Below are positions 32,101 to 46,400 of a stretch of DNA of 64,000 bases, one piece after another. The stretch is from Lithodes maja. Lineage: Eukaryota; Arthropoda; Malacostraca; Decapoda; Lithodidae. The notes beneath the pieces were generated by a model that saw only the letters and a list, made by a program, of their open reading frames with translations, did no database searches and was not told where the DNA came from. Within the stretch, counting starts at the first letter, position 1, and each line of letters opens with the position of its first letter. The stretch spans positions 39,181 to 103,180 of the forward strand of contig JBAKBP010007101.1 of assembly GCA_037953745.1 (NCBI GenBank). The letters run 5' to 3'. Made by a program: the position numbers and the translations under genes.

Positions 32101-33390
32101 ATTGGTCTTGTATGGTGGAGACATAAAACGGGATTTAGAGCCTCTATAACTGGGCTATCTACACGAGAGGTAGACATATAATAGAGCTAAAATCACCCTA
32201 AAAACTAGGCTAATTAACATTGAATTGACAAAATAATATTTTCTCAAAAACTATTTTCTGAGATTGGACACTAAAGTGAATTGGTCTTGTATGGTGGAGA
32301 CATAAAACGGGATTTAGAGCCTCTATAACTGGGCTATCTACACGAGAGGTAGACATATAATAGAGCTAAAATCACCCTAAAAACTAGGCTAATTAACATT
32401 GAATTGACAAAATAATATTTTCTCAAAAACTATTTTCTGAGATTGGACACTAAAGTGAATTGGTCTTGTATGGTGGAGACATAAAACGGGATTTAGAGCC
32501 TCTATAACTGGGCTATCTACACGAGAGGTAGACATATAATAGAGCTAAAATCACCCTAAAAACTAGGCTAATTAACATTGAATTGACAAAATAATATTTT
32601 CTCAAAAACTATTTTCTGAGATTGGACACTAAAGTGAATTGGTCTTGTATGGTGGAGACATAAAACGGGATTTAGAGCCTCTATAACTGGGCTATCTACA
32701 CGAGAGGTAGACATATAATAGAGCTAAAATCACCCTAAAAACTAGGCTAATTAACATTGAATTGACAAAATAATATTTTCTCAAAAACTATTTTCTGAGA
32801 TTGGACACTAAAGTGAATTGGTCTTGTATGGTGGAGACATAAAACGGGATTTAGAGCCTCTATAACTGGGCTATCTACACGAGAGGTAGATATATAATAG
32901 AGCTAAAATCACCCTAAAAACTAGGCTAATTAACATTGAATTGACAAAATAATATTTTCTCAAAAACTATTTTCTGAGATTGGACACTAAAGTGAATTGG
33001 TCTTGTATGGTGGAGACATAAAACGGGATTTAGAGCCTCTATAACTGGGCTATCTACACGAGAGGTAGACATATAATAGTGCTAAAATCACCCTAAAAAC
33101 TAGGCTAATTAACATTGAATTGACAAAATAATATTTTCTCAAAAACTATTTTCTGAGATTGGACACTAAAGTGAATTGGTCTTGTATGGTGGAGACATAA
33201 AACGGGATTTAGAGCCTCTATAACTGGGCTATCTACACGAGAGGTAGACATATAATAGAGCTAAAATCACCCTAAAAACTAGGCTAATTAACATTGAATT
33301 GACAAAATAATATTTTCTCAAAAACTATTTTCTGAGATTGGACACTAAAGTGAATTGGTCTTGTATGGTGGAGACATAAAACGGGATTTA

Positions 33391-36300
33391 GAGCACGAGA
33401 GGTAGACATATAATAGAGCTAAAATCACCCTAAAAACTAGGCTAATTAACATTGAATTGACAAAATAATATTTTCTCAAAAACAATTTTCTGAGATTGGA
33501 CACTAAAGTGAATTGGTCTTGTATGGTGGAGACATGAAGCGGGGTTTAGAGCCCCTATAACTGGGTTATCTACACGAGACGTAGACATATAATAGAGCTA
33601 AAATCAGCCTAAAAACTAGGCTAGTTAACATTGAATTGACCAAAATAAGATTCTCTCTAAAAATATTTTCTGAGATTGGACACTAAAGTGAATTAATGGT
33701 CTTGTATAGTGGAGACATGAAACCCCATTTAGAGCCCCTTTAACTGGGTTATCTTAATACACGAGACGTAGACAAATAATAGAGCTAAAATCACCCTAAA
33801 AACTAGGCTAATTAACATTGAATTGACAAAATAATATTTTCTCAAAAACTATTTTCTGAGATTGGACACTAAAGTGAATTAATGGTCTTGTATGGTGGAG
33901 ACACAAAACGGGATTTAGAGCCTCTATAACTGGGCTATCTACACGAGACGTAGACATATAATAGAGCAAAAATCACCCTAAAAACTAGGCTAATTAACAT
34001 TGAATTGACAAAATAATATTTTCTCAAAAACTATTTTCTGAGATTGGACACTAAAGTGAATTAATGGTCTTGTATGGTGGAGACACAAAACGGGATTTAG
34101 AGCCTCTATAACTGGGCTATCTTAATACACGAGAGGTAGACATATAATAGAGCTAAAATCACCCTAAAAACTAGGCTAATTAACATTGAATTGACAAAAT
34201 AATATTTTCTCAAAAACTATTTTCTGAGATTGGACACTAAAGTGAATTAATGGTCTTGTATGGTGGAGACACAAAACGGGATTTAGAGCCTCTATAACTG
34301 GGCTATCTTAATACACGAGAGGTAGACATATAATAGAGCTAAAATCACCCTAAAAACTAGGCTAATTAACATTGAATTGACAAAATAATATTTTCTCAAA
34401 AACTATTTTCTGAGATTGGACACTAAAGTGAATTGGTATTGTATAGGGGAGACACGAAACGTGATTTAGAGCCTCTATAACTGGGCTATCTTAATACACG
34501 AGAGGTAGACATATAATAGAGCTAAAATCACCCTAAAAACTAGGCTAATTAACATTGAATTGACAAAATAATATTTTCTCAAAAACTATTTTCTGAGATT
34601 GGACACTAAAGTGAATTGGTCTTGTATGGTGGAGACATAAAACGGGATTTAGAGCCTCTATAACTGGGCTATCTACACGAGAGGTAGACATATAATAGAG
34701 CTAAAATCACCCTAAAAACTAGGCTAATTAACATTGAATTGACAAAATAATATTTTCTCAAAAACTATTTTCTGAGATTGGACACTAAAGTGAATTGGTC
34801 TTGTATGGTGGAGACATAAAACGGGATTTAGAGCACGAGAGGTAGACATATAATAGAGCTAAAATCACCCTAAAAACTAGGCTAATTAACATTGAATTGA
34901 CAAAATAATAGTTTCTCAAAAACTATTTTCTGAGATTGGACACTAAAGTGAATTGGTCTTGTATGGTGGAGACATAAAACGGGATTTAGAGCCTCTATAA
35001 CTGGGCTATCTACACGAGAGGTAGACATATAATAGAGCTAAAATCACCCTAAAAACTAGGCTAATTAACATTGAATTGACAAAATAATATTTTCTCAAAA
35101 ACTATTTTCTGAGATTGGACACTACAGTGAATTGGTCTTGTATGGTGGAGACACAAAACGGGATTTAGAGCCTCTATAACTGGGCTATCTACACGAGAGG
35201 TAGACATATAATAGAGCTAAAATCACCCTAAAAACTAGGCTAATTAACATTGAATTGACAAAATAATATTTTCTCAAAAACTATTTTCTGAGATTGGACA
35301 CTAAAGTGAATTGGTCTTGTATGGTGGAGACATAAAACGGGATTTAGAGCCTCTATAACTGGGCTATCTACACGAGAGGTAGACATATAATAGAGCTAAA
35401 ATCACCCTAAAAACTAGGCTAATTAACATTGAATTGACAAAATAATATTTTCTCAAAAACTATTTTCTGAGATTGGACACTAAAGTGAATTGGTCTTGTA
35501 TGGTGGAGACATAAAACGGGATTTAGAGCACGAGAGGTAGACATATAATAGAGCTAAAATCACCCTAAAAACTAGGCTAATTAACATTGAATTGACAAAA
35601 TAATATTTTCTCAAAAACTATTTTCTGAGATTGGACACTAAAGTGAATTGGTCTTGTATGGTGGAGACATGAAGCGGGGTTTAGAGCCCCTATAACTGGG
35701 TTATCTACACGAGACGTAGACATATAATAGAGCTAAAATCAGCCTAAAAACTAGGCTAGTTAACATTGAATTGACCAAAATAAGATTCTCTCTAAAAATA
35801 TTTTCTGAGATTGGACACTAAAGTGAATTAATGGTCTTGTATAGTGGAGACATGAAACCCCATTTAGAGCCCCTATAACTGGGTTATCTTAATACACGAG
35901 ACGTAGACAAATAATAGAGCTAAAATCACCCTAAAAACTAGGCTAATTAACATTGAATTGACAAAATAATATTTTCTCAAAAACTATTTTCTGAGATTGG
36001 ACACTAAAGTGAATTAATGGTCTTGTATGGTGGAGACACAAAACGGGATTTAGAGCCTCTATAACTGGGCTATCTACACGAGACGTAGACATATAATAGA
36101 GCTAAAATCACCCTAAAAACTAGGCTAATTAACATTGAATTGACAAAATAATATTTTCTCAAAAACTATTTTCTGAGATTGGACACTAAAGTGAATTAAT
36201 GGTCTTGTATGGTGGAGACACAAAACGGGATTTAGAGCCTCTATAACTGGGCTATCTTAATAAACGAGAGGTAGACATATAATAGAGCTAAAATCACCCT

Positions 36301-37400
36301 AAAAACTAGGCTAATTAACATTGAATTGACAAAATAATATTTTCTCAAAAACTATTTTCTGAGATTGGACACTAAAGTGAATTAATGGTCTTGTATGGTG
36401 GAGACACAAAACGGGATTTAGAGCCTCTATAACTGGGCTATCTTAATACACGAGAGGTAGACATATAATAGAGCTAAAATCACCCTAAAAACTAGGCTAA
36501 TTAACATTGAATTGACAAAATAATATTTTCTCAAAAACTATTTTCTGAGATTGGACACTAAAGTGAATTGGTATTGTATAGGGGAGACACGAAACGTGAT
36601 TTAGAGCCTCTGTAACTGGGCTATCTTAATACACGAGAGGTAGACATATAATAGAGCTAAAATCACCCTAAAAACTAGGCTAATTAACATTGAATTGACA
36701 AAATAATATTTTCTCAAAAACTATTTTCTGAGATTGGACACTAAAGTGAATTGGTCTTGTATGGTGGAGACATACAACGGGATTTAGAGCCTCTATAACT
36801 GGGCTATCTACACGAGAGGTAGACATATAATAGAGCTAAAATCACCCTAAAAACTAGGCTAATTAACATTGAATTGACAAAATAATATTTTCTCAAAAAC
36901 TATTTTCTGAGATTGGACACTAAAGTGAATTGGTCTTGTATGGTGGAGACATAAAACGGGATTTAGAGCACGAGAGGTAGACATTATAATAGAGCTAAAA
37001 TCACCCTAAAAACTAGGCTAATTAACATTGAATTGACAAAATAATAGTTTCTCAAAAACTATTTTCTGAGATTGGACACTAAAGTGAATTGGTCTTGTAT
37101 GGTGGAGACATAAAACGGGATTTAGAGCCTCTATAACTGGGCTATCTACACGAGAGGTAGACATATAATAGAGCTAAAATCACCCTAAAAACTAGGCTAA
37201 TTAACATTGAATTGACAAAATAATATTTTCTCAAAAACTATTTTCTGAGATTGGACACTAAAGTGAATTGGTCTTGTATGGTGGAGACACAAAACGGGAT
37301 TTAGAGCCTCAATAACTGGGCTATCTACACGAGAGGTAGACATATAATAGAGATAAAATCACCCTAAAAACTAGGCTAATTAACATTGAATTGACAAAAT
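33391..37400 (+). repeat. Higher-order repeat of 2135 bases
   Basis: Two successive copies of a block of about twelve monomers. Marker variants recur exactly 2135 bases apart: the short monomer GATTTAGAGCACGAGAGG (33391 and 35526; 34831 and 36966) and ATGAAGCGGGGTTTAGAGCC (33535 and 35670). The right limit is approximate, where the variants stop matching. Confidence 0.85.
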
Positions 37401-40400
37401 AATATTTTCTCAAAAACTATTTTCTGAGATTGGACACTAAAGTGAATTGGACTTGTATGGTGGAGACACAAAACGGGATTTAGAGCCTCTATAACTGGGC
37501 TATCTACACGAGAGGTAGACATATAATAGAGCTAAAATCACCCTAAAAACTAGGCTAATTAACATTTAATTGACAAAATAATATTTTCTCAAAAACTATT
37601 TTCTGAGATTGGACACTAAAGTGAATTGGTCTTGTATGGTGGAGACACAAAACGGGATTTAGAGCCTCTATAACTGGGCTATCTACACGAGAGGTAGACA
37701 TATAATAGAGCTAAAATCACCCTAAAAACTAGGCTAATTAACATTGAATTGACAAAATAATATTTTCTCAAAAACTATTTTCTGAGATTGGACACTAAAG
37801 TGAATTGGTCTTGTATGGTGGAGACACAAAACGGGATTTAGAGCCTCTATAACTGGGCTATCTACACGAGAAGTAGACATATAATAGAGCTAAAATCACC
37901 CTAAAAACTAGGCTAATTAACATTGAATTGACAAAATAATATTTTCTCAAAAACTATTTTCTGAGATTGGACACTAAAGTGAATTGGTCTTGTATGGTGG
38001 AGACACAAAACGGGATTTAGAGCCTCTATAACTGGGCTATCTACACGAGAGGTAGACATATAATAGAGCTAAAATCACCCTAAAAACTAGGCTAATTAAC
38101 ATTGAATTGACAAAATAATATTTTCTCAAAAACTATTTTCTGAGATTGGACACTAAAGTGAATTGGTCTTGTATGGTGGAGACACAAAACGGGATTTAGA
38201 GCCTCTATAACTGGGCTATCTACACGAGAGGTAGACATAATATTATAATAGAGCTAAAATCACCCTAAAAACTAGGCTAATTAACATTGAATTGACAAAA
38301 TAATATTTCTCAAAAACTATTTTCTGAGATTGGACACTAAAGTGAATTGGTCTTGTATGGTGGAGACACAAAACGGGATTTAGAGCCTCTATAACTGGGC
38401 TATCTACACGAGAGGTAGACATATAATAGAGCTAAAATCACCCTAAAAACTTGGCTAATTAACATTGAATTGACAAAATAATATTTTCTCAAAAACTATT
38501 TTCTGAGATTGGACACTAAAGTGAATTGGTCTTGTATGGTGGAGACACAAAACGGGATTTAGAGCCTCTATAACTGGGCTATCTACACGAGAGGTAGACA
38601 TATAATAGAGCTAAAATCACCCTAAAAACTAGGCTAATTAACATTGAATTGACAAAATAATATTTTCTCAAAAACTATTTTCTGAGATTGGACACTAAAG
38701 TGAATTGGACTTGTATGGTGGAGACACAAAACGGGATTTAGAGCCTCTATAACTGGGCTATCTACACGAGAGGTAGACATATAATAGAGCTAAAATCACC
38801 CTAAAAACTAGGCTAATTAACATTGAATTGACAAAATAATATTTTCTCAAAAACTATTTTCTGAGATTGGACACTAAAGTGAATTGGTCTTGTATGGTGG
38901 AGACACAAAACGGGATTTAGAGCCTCTAAAACTGGGCTATCTACACGAGAGGTAGACATATAATAGAGCTAAAATCACCCTAAACACTAGGCTAATTAAC
39001 ATTGAATTGACAAAATAATATTTTCTCAAAAACTATTTTCTGAGATTGGACACTAAAGTGAATTGGTCTTGTATGGTGGAGACACAAAACGGGATTTAGA
39101 GCCTCTATAACTGGGCTATCTACACGAGAGGTAGACATATAATAGAGCTAAAATCACCCTAAAAACTAGGCTAATTAACATTGAATTGACAAAATAATAT
39201 TTTCTCAAAAACTATTTTCTGAGATTGGACACTAAAGTGAATTGGTCTTGTATGGTGGAGACACAAAACGGGATTTAGAGCCTCTATAACTGGGCTATCT
39301 ACACGAGAGGTAGACATATAATAGAGCTAAAATCACCCTAAAAACTAGGCTAATTAACATTGAATTGACAAAATAATATTTTCTCAAAAACTATTTTCTG
39401 AGATTGGACACTAAAGTGAATTGGTCTTGTATGGTGGAGACACAAAACGGGATTTAGAGCCTCTATAACTGGGCTATCTACACGAGAGGTAGACATATAA
39501 TAGAGCTAAAATCACCCTAAAAACTAGGCTAATTAACATTGAATTGACAAAATAATATTTTCTCAAAAACTATTTTCTGAGATTGGACACTAAAGTGAAT
39601 TGGTCTTGTATGGTGGAGACACACAACGGGATTTAGAGCCTCTATAACTGGGCTATCTACACGAGAGGTAGACATATAATAGAGCTAAAATCACCCTAAA
39701 AACTAGGCTAATTAACATTGAATTGACCAAAATAATATAAACGGGATTTAGAGCCTCTATAACTGGGCTATCTACACGAGAGGTAGACATATAATAGAGC
39801 TAAAATCACCCTAAAAACTAGGCTAGTTAACATTGAATTGACCAAAATAATATTCTCTGGAAAAATATTTTCTGAGATTGGACACTAAAGTGAATTGGTC
39901 TTGTATGGTGGAGACATAAAACGGGATTTAGAGCCTCTATAACTGGGCTATCTACACGAGAGGTAGACATATAATAGAGCTAAAATCACCCTAAAAACTA
40001 GGCTAGTTAACATTGAATTGACCAAAATAATATAAATGGGATTTAGAGCCTCTATAACTGGGCTATCTACACGAGAGGTAGACATATAATAGAGCTAAAA
40101 TCACCCTAAAAACTAGGCTAATTAACATTGAATTGACAAAATAATATTTTCTCAAAAACTATTTTCTGAGATTGGACACTAAAGTGAATTGGTCTTGTAT
40201 GGTGGAGACACAAAACGGGATTTAGAGCCTCTATAACTGGGCTATCTACACGAGAGGTAGACATATAATAGAGCTAAAATCACCCTAAAAACTAGGCTAA
40301 TTAACATTGAATTGACAAAATAATATTTTCTCAAAAACTATTTTCTGAGATTGGACACTAAAGTGAATTGGTCTTGTATGGTGGAGACACAAAACGGGAT

Positions 40401-43400
40401 TTAGAGCCTCTATAACTGGGCTATCTACACGAGAGGTAGACATATAATAGAGCTAAAATCACCCTAAAAACTAGGCTAATTAACATTGAATTGACAAAAT
40501 AATATTTTCTCAAAACTATTTTCTGAGATTGGACACTAAAGTGAATTGGTCTTCTATGGTGGAGACACAAAACGGGATTTAGAGCCTCTATAACTGGGCT
40601 ATCTACATGAGAGGTAGACATATAATAGAGCTAAAATCACCCTAAAAACTAGGCTAATTAACATTGAATTGACAAAATAATATTTTCTCAAAAACTATTT
40701 TCTGAGATTGGACACTAAAGTGAATTGGTCTTGTATGGTGGAGACACAAAACGGGATTTAGAGCCTCTATAACTGGGCTATCTACACGAGAGGTAGACAT
40801 ATAATAGAGCTAAAATCACCCTAAAAACTAGGCTAATTAACATTGAATTGACAAAATAATATTTTCTCAAAAACTATTTTCTGATATTGGACACTAAAGT
40901 GAATTGGTCTTGTATGGTGGAGACACAAAACGGGAATTAGAGCCTCTATAACTGGGCTATCTACACGAGAGGTAGACATATAATAGAGCTAAAATCACCC
41001 TAAAAACTAGGCTAATTAACATTGAATTGACAAAATAATATTTTCTCAAAAACTATTTTCTGAGATTGGACACTAAAGTGAATTGGTCTTGTATGGTGGA
41101 GACACAAAACGGGATTTAGAGCCTCTATAACTGGGCTATCTACACGAGAGGTAGACATATAATAGAGCTAAAATCACCCTAAAAACTAGGCTAATTAACA
41201 TTGAATTGACAAAATAATATTTTCTCAAAAACTATTTTCTGAGATTGGACACTAAAGTGAATTGGTCTTGTATGGTGGAGACACAAAACGGGATTTAGAG
41301 CCTCTATAACTGGGCTATCTACACGAGAGGTAGACATATAATAGAGCTAAAATCACCCTAACAACTAGGCTACTTAACATTGAATTGACAAAATAATATT
41401 TTCTCAAAAACTATTTTCTGAGATTGGACACTAAAGTGAATTGGTCTTGTATGGTGGAGACACAAAACGGGATTTAGAGCCTCTATAACTGGGCTATCTA
41501 CACGAGAGGTAGACATATAATAGAGCTAAAATCACCCTAAAAACTAGGCTAATTAACATTGAATTGACAAAATAATATTTTCTCAAAAACTATTTTCTGA
41601 GATTGGACACTAAAGTGAATTGGTCTTGTATGGTGGAGACACAAAACGGGATTTAGAGCCTCTATAACTGGGCTATCTACACGAGAGGTAGACATAATTA
41701 TAATAGAGCTAAAATCACCCTAAAAACTAGGCTAATTAACATTGAATTGACAAAATAATATTTTCTCAAAAACTATTTTTTGAGATTGGACACTAAAGTG
41801 AATTGGTCTTGTATGGTGGAGACACAAAACGGAATTTAGAGCCTCTATAACTGGGCTATCTACACGAGAGGTAGACATATAATAGAGCTAAAATCACCCT
41901 AAAAACTAGGCTAATTAACATTGAATTGACAAAATAATATTTTCTCAAAAACTATTTTCTGAGATGGGACACTAAAGTGAATTGGTCTTGTATGGTGGAG
42001 ACACAAAACGGGATTTAGAGCCTCTATAACTGGGCTATCTACACGAGAGGTAGACATATAATAGAGCTAAAATCACCCTAAAAACTAGGCTAATTAACAT
42101 TGAATTGACAAAATAATATTTTCTCAAAAACTATTTTCTGAGATTGGACACTAAAGTGAATTGGTCTTGTATGGTGGAGACACAAAACGGGATTTAGAGC
42201 CTCTATAACTGGGCTATCTACACGAGAGGTAGACATATAATAGAGCTAAAATCACCCTAAAAACTAGGCTAATTAACATTGAATTGACAAAATAATATTT
42301 TCTCAAAAACTATTTTCTGAGATTGGACACTAAAGTGAATTGGTCTTGTATGGTGGAGACACAAAACGGGATTTAGAGCCTCTATAACTGGGCTATCTAC
42401 ACGAGAGGTAGACATATAATAGAGCTAAAATCACCCTAAAAACTAGGCTAATTAACATTGAATTGACAAAATAATATTTTCTCAAAAACTATTTTCTGAG
42501 TTGGACACTAAAGTGAATTGGTCTTGTATGGTGGAGACACAAAACGGGATTTAGAGCCTCTATAACTGGGCTATCTACACGAGAGGTAGACATATAATAG
42601 AGCTAAAATCACCCTAAAAACTAGGCTAATTAACATTGAATTGACAAAATAATATTTTCTCAAAAACTATTTTCTGAGATTGGACACTAAAGTGAATTGG
42701 TCTTGTATGGTGGAGACACAAAACGGGATTTAGAGCCTCTATAACTGGGCTATCTACACGAGAGGTAGACATATAATAGAGCTAAAATCACCCTAAAAAC
42801 TAGGCTAATTAACATTGAATTGACAAAATAATATTTTCTCAAAAACTATTTTCTGAGATTGGACACTAAAGTGAATTGGTCTTGTATGGTGGAGACATAA
42901 AACGGGATTTAGAGCCTCTATAACTGGGCTATCTACACGAGAGGTAGACATATAATAGAGCTAAAATCACCCTAAAAACTAGGCTAATTAACATTGAATT
43001 GACAAAATAATATTTTCTCAAAAACTATTTTCTGAGATTGGACACTAAAGTGAATTGGTCTTGTATGGTGGAGACATAAAACGGGATTTAGAGCCTCTAT
43101 AACTGGGCTATCTACACGAGGAGGTAGACATATAATAGAGCTAAAATCACCCTAAAAACTAGGCTAATTAACATTGAATTGACAAAATAATATTTTCTCA
43201 AAAACTATTTTCTGAGATTGGACACTAAAGTGAATTGGTCTTGTATGGTGGAGACATAAAACGGGATTTAGAGCCTCTATAACTGGGCTATCTACACGAG
43301 AGGTAGACATATAATAGAGCTAAAATCACCCTAAAAACTAGGCTAATTAACATTGAATTGACAAAATAATATTTTCTCAAAAACTATTTTCTGAGATTGG

Positions 43401-46400
43401 ACACTAAAGTGAATTGGTCTTGTATGGTGGAGACATAAAACGGGATTTAGAGCCTCTATAACTGGGCTATCTACACGAGAGGTAGACATATAATAGAGCT
43501 AAAATCACCCTAACAAGTAGGCTAATTAACATTGAATTGACAAAATAATATTTTCTCAAAAACTATTTTCTGAGATTGGACACTAAAGTGAATTGGTCTT
43601 GTATGGTGGAGACACAAAACGGGATTTAGAGCCTCTATAACTGGGCTATCTACACGAGAGGTAGACATATAATAGAGCTAAAATCACCCTAAAAACTAGG
43701 CTAATTAACATTGAATTGACAAAATAATATTTTCTCAAAAACTATTTTCTGAGATTGGACACTAAAGTGAATTGGTCTTGTATGGTGGAGACACAAAACG
43801 GGATTTAGAGCCTCTATAACTGGGCTATCTACACGAGAGGTAGACACATAATAGAGCTAAAATCACCCTAAAAACTAGGCTAATTAACATTGAATTGACA
43901 AAATAATATTTTCTCAAAAACTATTTTCTGAGATTGGACACTAAAGTGAATTGGTCTTGTATGGTGGAGACACAAAACGGGATTTAGAGCCTCTATAACT
44001 GGGCTATCTACACGAGAGGTAGACATATAATAGAGCTAAAATCACCCTAAAAACTAAGATAATTAACATTGAATTGACAAAATAATATTTTCTCAAAAAC
44101 TATTTTCTGAGATTGGACACTAAAGTGAATTGGTCTTGTATGGTGGAGACACAAAACGGGATTTAGAGCCTCTATAACTGGGCTATCTACACGAGAGGTA
44201 GACATATAATAGAGCTAAAATCACCCTAAAAACTAAGATAATTAACATTGAATTGACAAAATAATATTTTCTCAAAAACTATTTTCTGAGATTGGACACT
44301 AAAGTGAATTGGTCTTGTATGGTGGAGACACAAAACGGGATTTAGAGCCTCTATAACTGGGCTATCTACACGAGAGGTAGACATATAATAGAGCTAAAAT
44401 CACCCTAAAAACTAGGCTAATTAACATTGAATTGACAAAATAATATTTTCTCAAAAACTATTTTCTGAGATTGGACACTAAAGTGAATTGGTCTTGTATG
44501 GTGGAGACACAAAACGGGATTTAGAGACTCTATAACTGGGCTATCTACACGAGAGGTAGACATATAATAGAGCTAAAATCACCCTAAAAACTAAGATAAT
44601 TAACATTGAATTGACAAAATAATATTTTCTCAAAAACTATTTTCTGAGATTGGACACTAAAGTGAATTGGTCTTGTATGGTGGAGACACAAAACGGGATT
44701 TAGAGCCTCTATAACTGGGCTATCTACACGAGAGGTAGACACATAATAGAGCTAAAATCACCCTAAAAACTAGGCTAATTAACATTGAATTGACAAAATA
44801 ATATTTTCTCAAAAACTATTTTCTGAGATTGGACACTAAAGTGAATTGGTCTTGTATGGTGGAGACACAAAACGGGATTTAGAGCCTCTATAACTGGGTT
44901 ATCTACACGAGAGGTAGACATATAATAGAGCTAAAATCACCCTAAAAACTAGGCTAATTAACATTGAATTGACAAAAAAATATTTTCTCAAAAACTATTT
45001 TCTGAGATTGGACACTAAAGTGAATTGGTCTTGTATGGTGGAGACACAAAACGTGATTTAGAGCCTCTATAACTGGGCTATCTACACGAGAGGTAGACAT
45101 ATAATAGAGCTAAAATCACCCTAAAAACTAGGCTAATTAACATTGAATTGACAAAATAATATTTTCTCAAAAACTATTTTCTGAGATTGGACACTAAAGT
45201 GAATTGGTCTTGTATGGTGGAGACACAAAACGGGATTTAGAGCCTCTATAACTGGGCTATCTACACGAGAGGTAGACATATAATAGAGCTAAAATCACCC
45301 TAAAAACTAGGCTAATTAACATTGAATTGACAAAATAATATTTTCTCAAAAACTATTTTCTGAGATTGGACACTAAAGTGAATTGGTCTTGTATGGTGGA
45401 GACATAAAACGGGATTTAGAGCCTCTATAACTGGGCTATCTACACGAGAGGTAGACATATAATAGAGCTAAAATCACCCTAAAAACTAGGCTAATTAACA
45501 TTGAATTGACAAAATAATATTTTCTCAAAAACTATTTTCTGAGATTGGACACTAAAGTGAATTGGTCTTGTATGGTGGAGACATAAAACGGGATTTAGAG
45601 CCTCTATAACTGGGCTATCTACACGAGAGGTAGACATATAATAGAGCTAAAATCACCCTAAAAACTAGGCTAATTAACATTGAATTGACAAAATAATATT
45701 TTCTCAAAAACTATTTTCTGAGATTGGACACTAAAGTGAATTGGTCTTGTATGGTGGAGACATAAAACGAGATTTAGAGCCTCTATAACTGGGCTATCTA
45801 CACGAGAGGTAGACATATAATAGAGCTAAAATCACCCTAAAAACTAGGCTAATTAACATTGAATTGACAAAATAATATTTTCTCAAAAACTATTTTCTGA
45901 GATTGGACACTAAAGTGAATTGGTCTTGTATGGTGGAGACATAAAACGGGATTTAGAGCCTCTATAACTGGGCTATCTACACGAGAGGTAGACATATAAT
46001 AGAGCTAAAATCACCCTAAAAAGTAGGCTAATTAACATTGAATTGACAAAATAATATTTTCTCAAAAACTATTTTCTGAGATTGGACATTAAAGTGAATT
46101 GGTCTTGTATGGTGGAGACACAAAACGGGATTTAGAGCCTCTATAACTGGGCTATCTACACGAGAGGTAGACATATAATAGAGCTAAAATCACCCTAAAA
46201 ACTAGGCTAATTAACATTGAATTGACAAAATAATATTTTCTCAAAAACTATTTTCTGAGATTGGACACTAAAGTGAATTGGTCTTGTATGGTGGAGACAC
46301 AAAACGGGATTTAGAGCCTCTATAACTGGGCTATCTACACGAGAGGTAGACACATAATAGAGCTAAAATCACCCTAAAAACTAGGCTAATTAACATTGAA

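Noticed and set aside
40421..40621. 66-residue frame in the satellite
   Set aside because: Created by point variants and a base loss in two monomers; not repeated elsewhere in the array.
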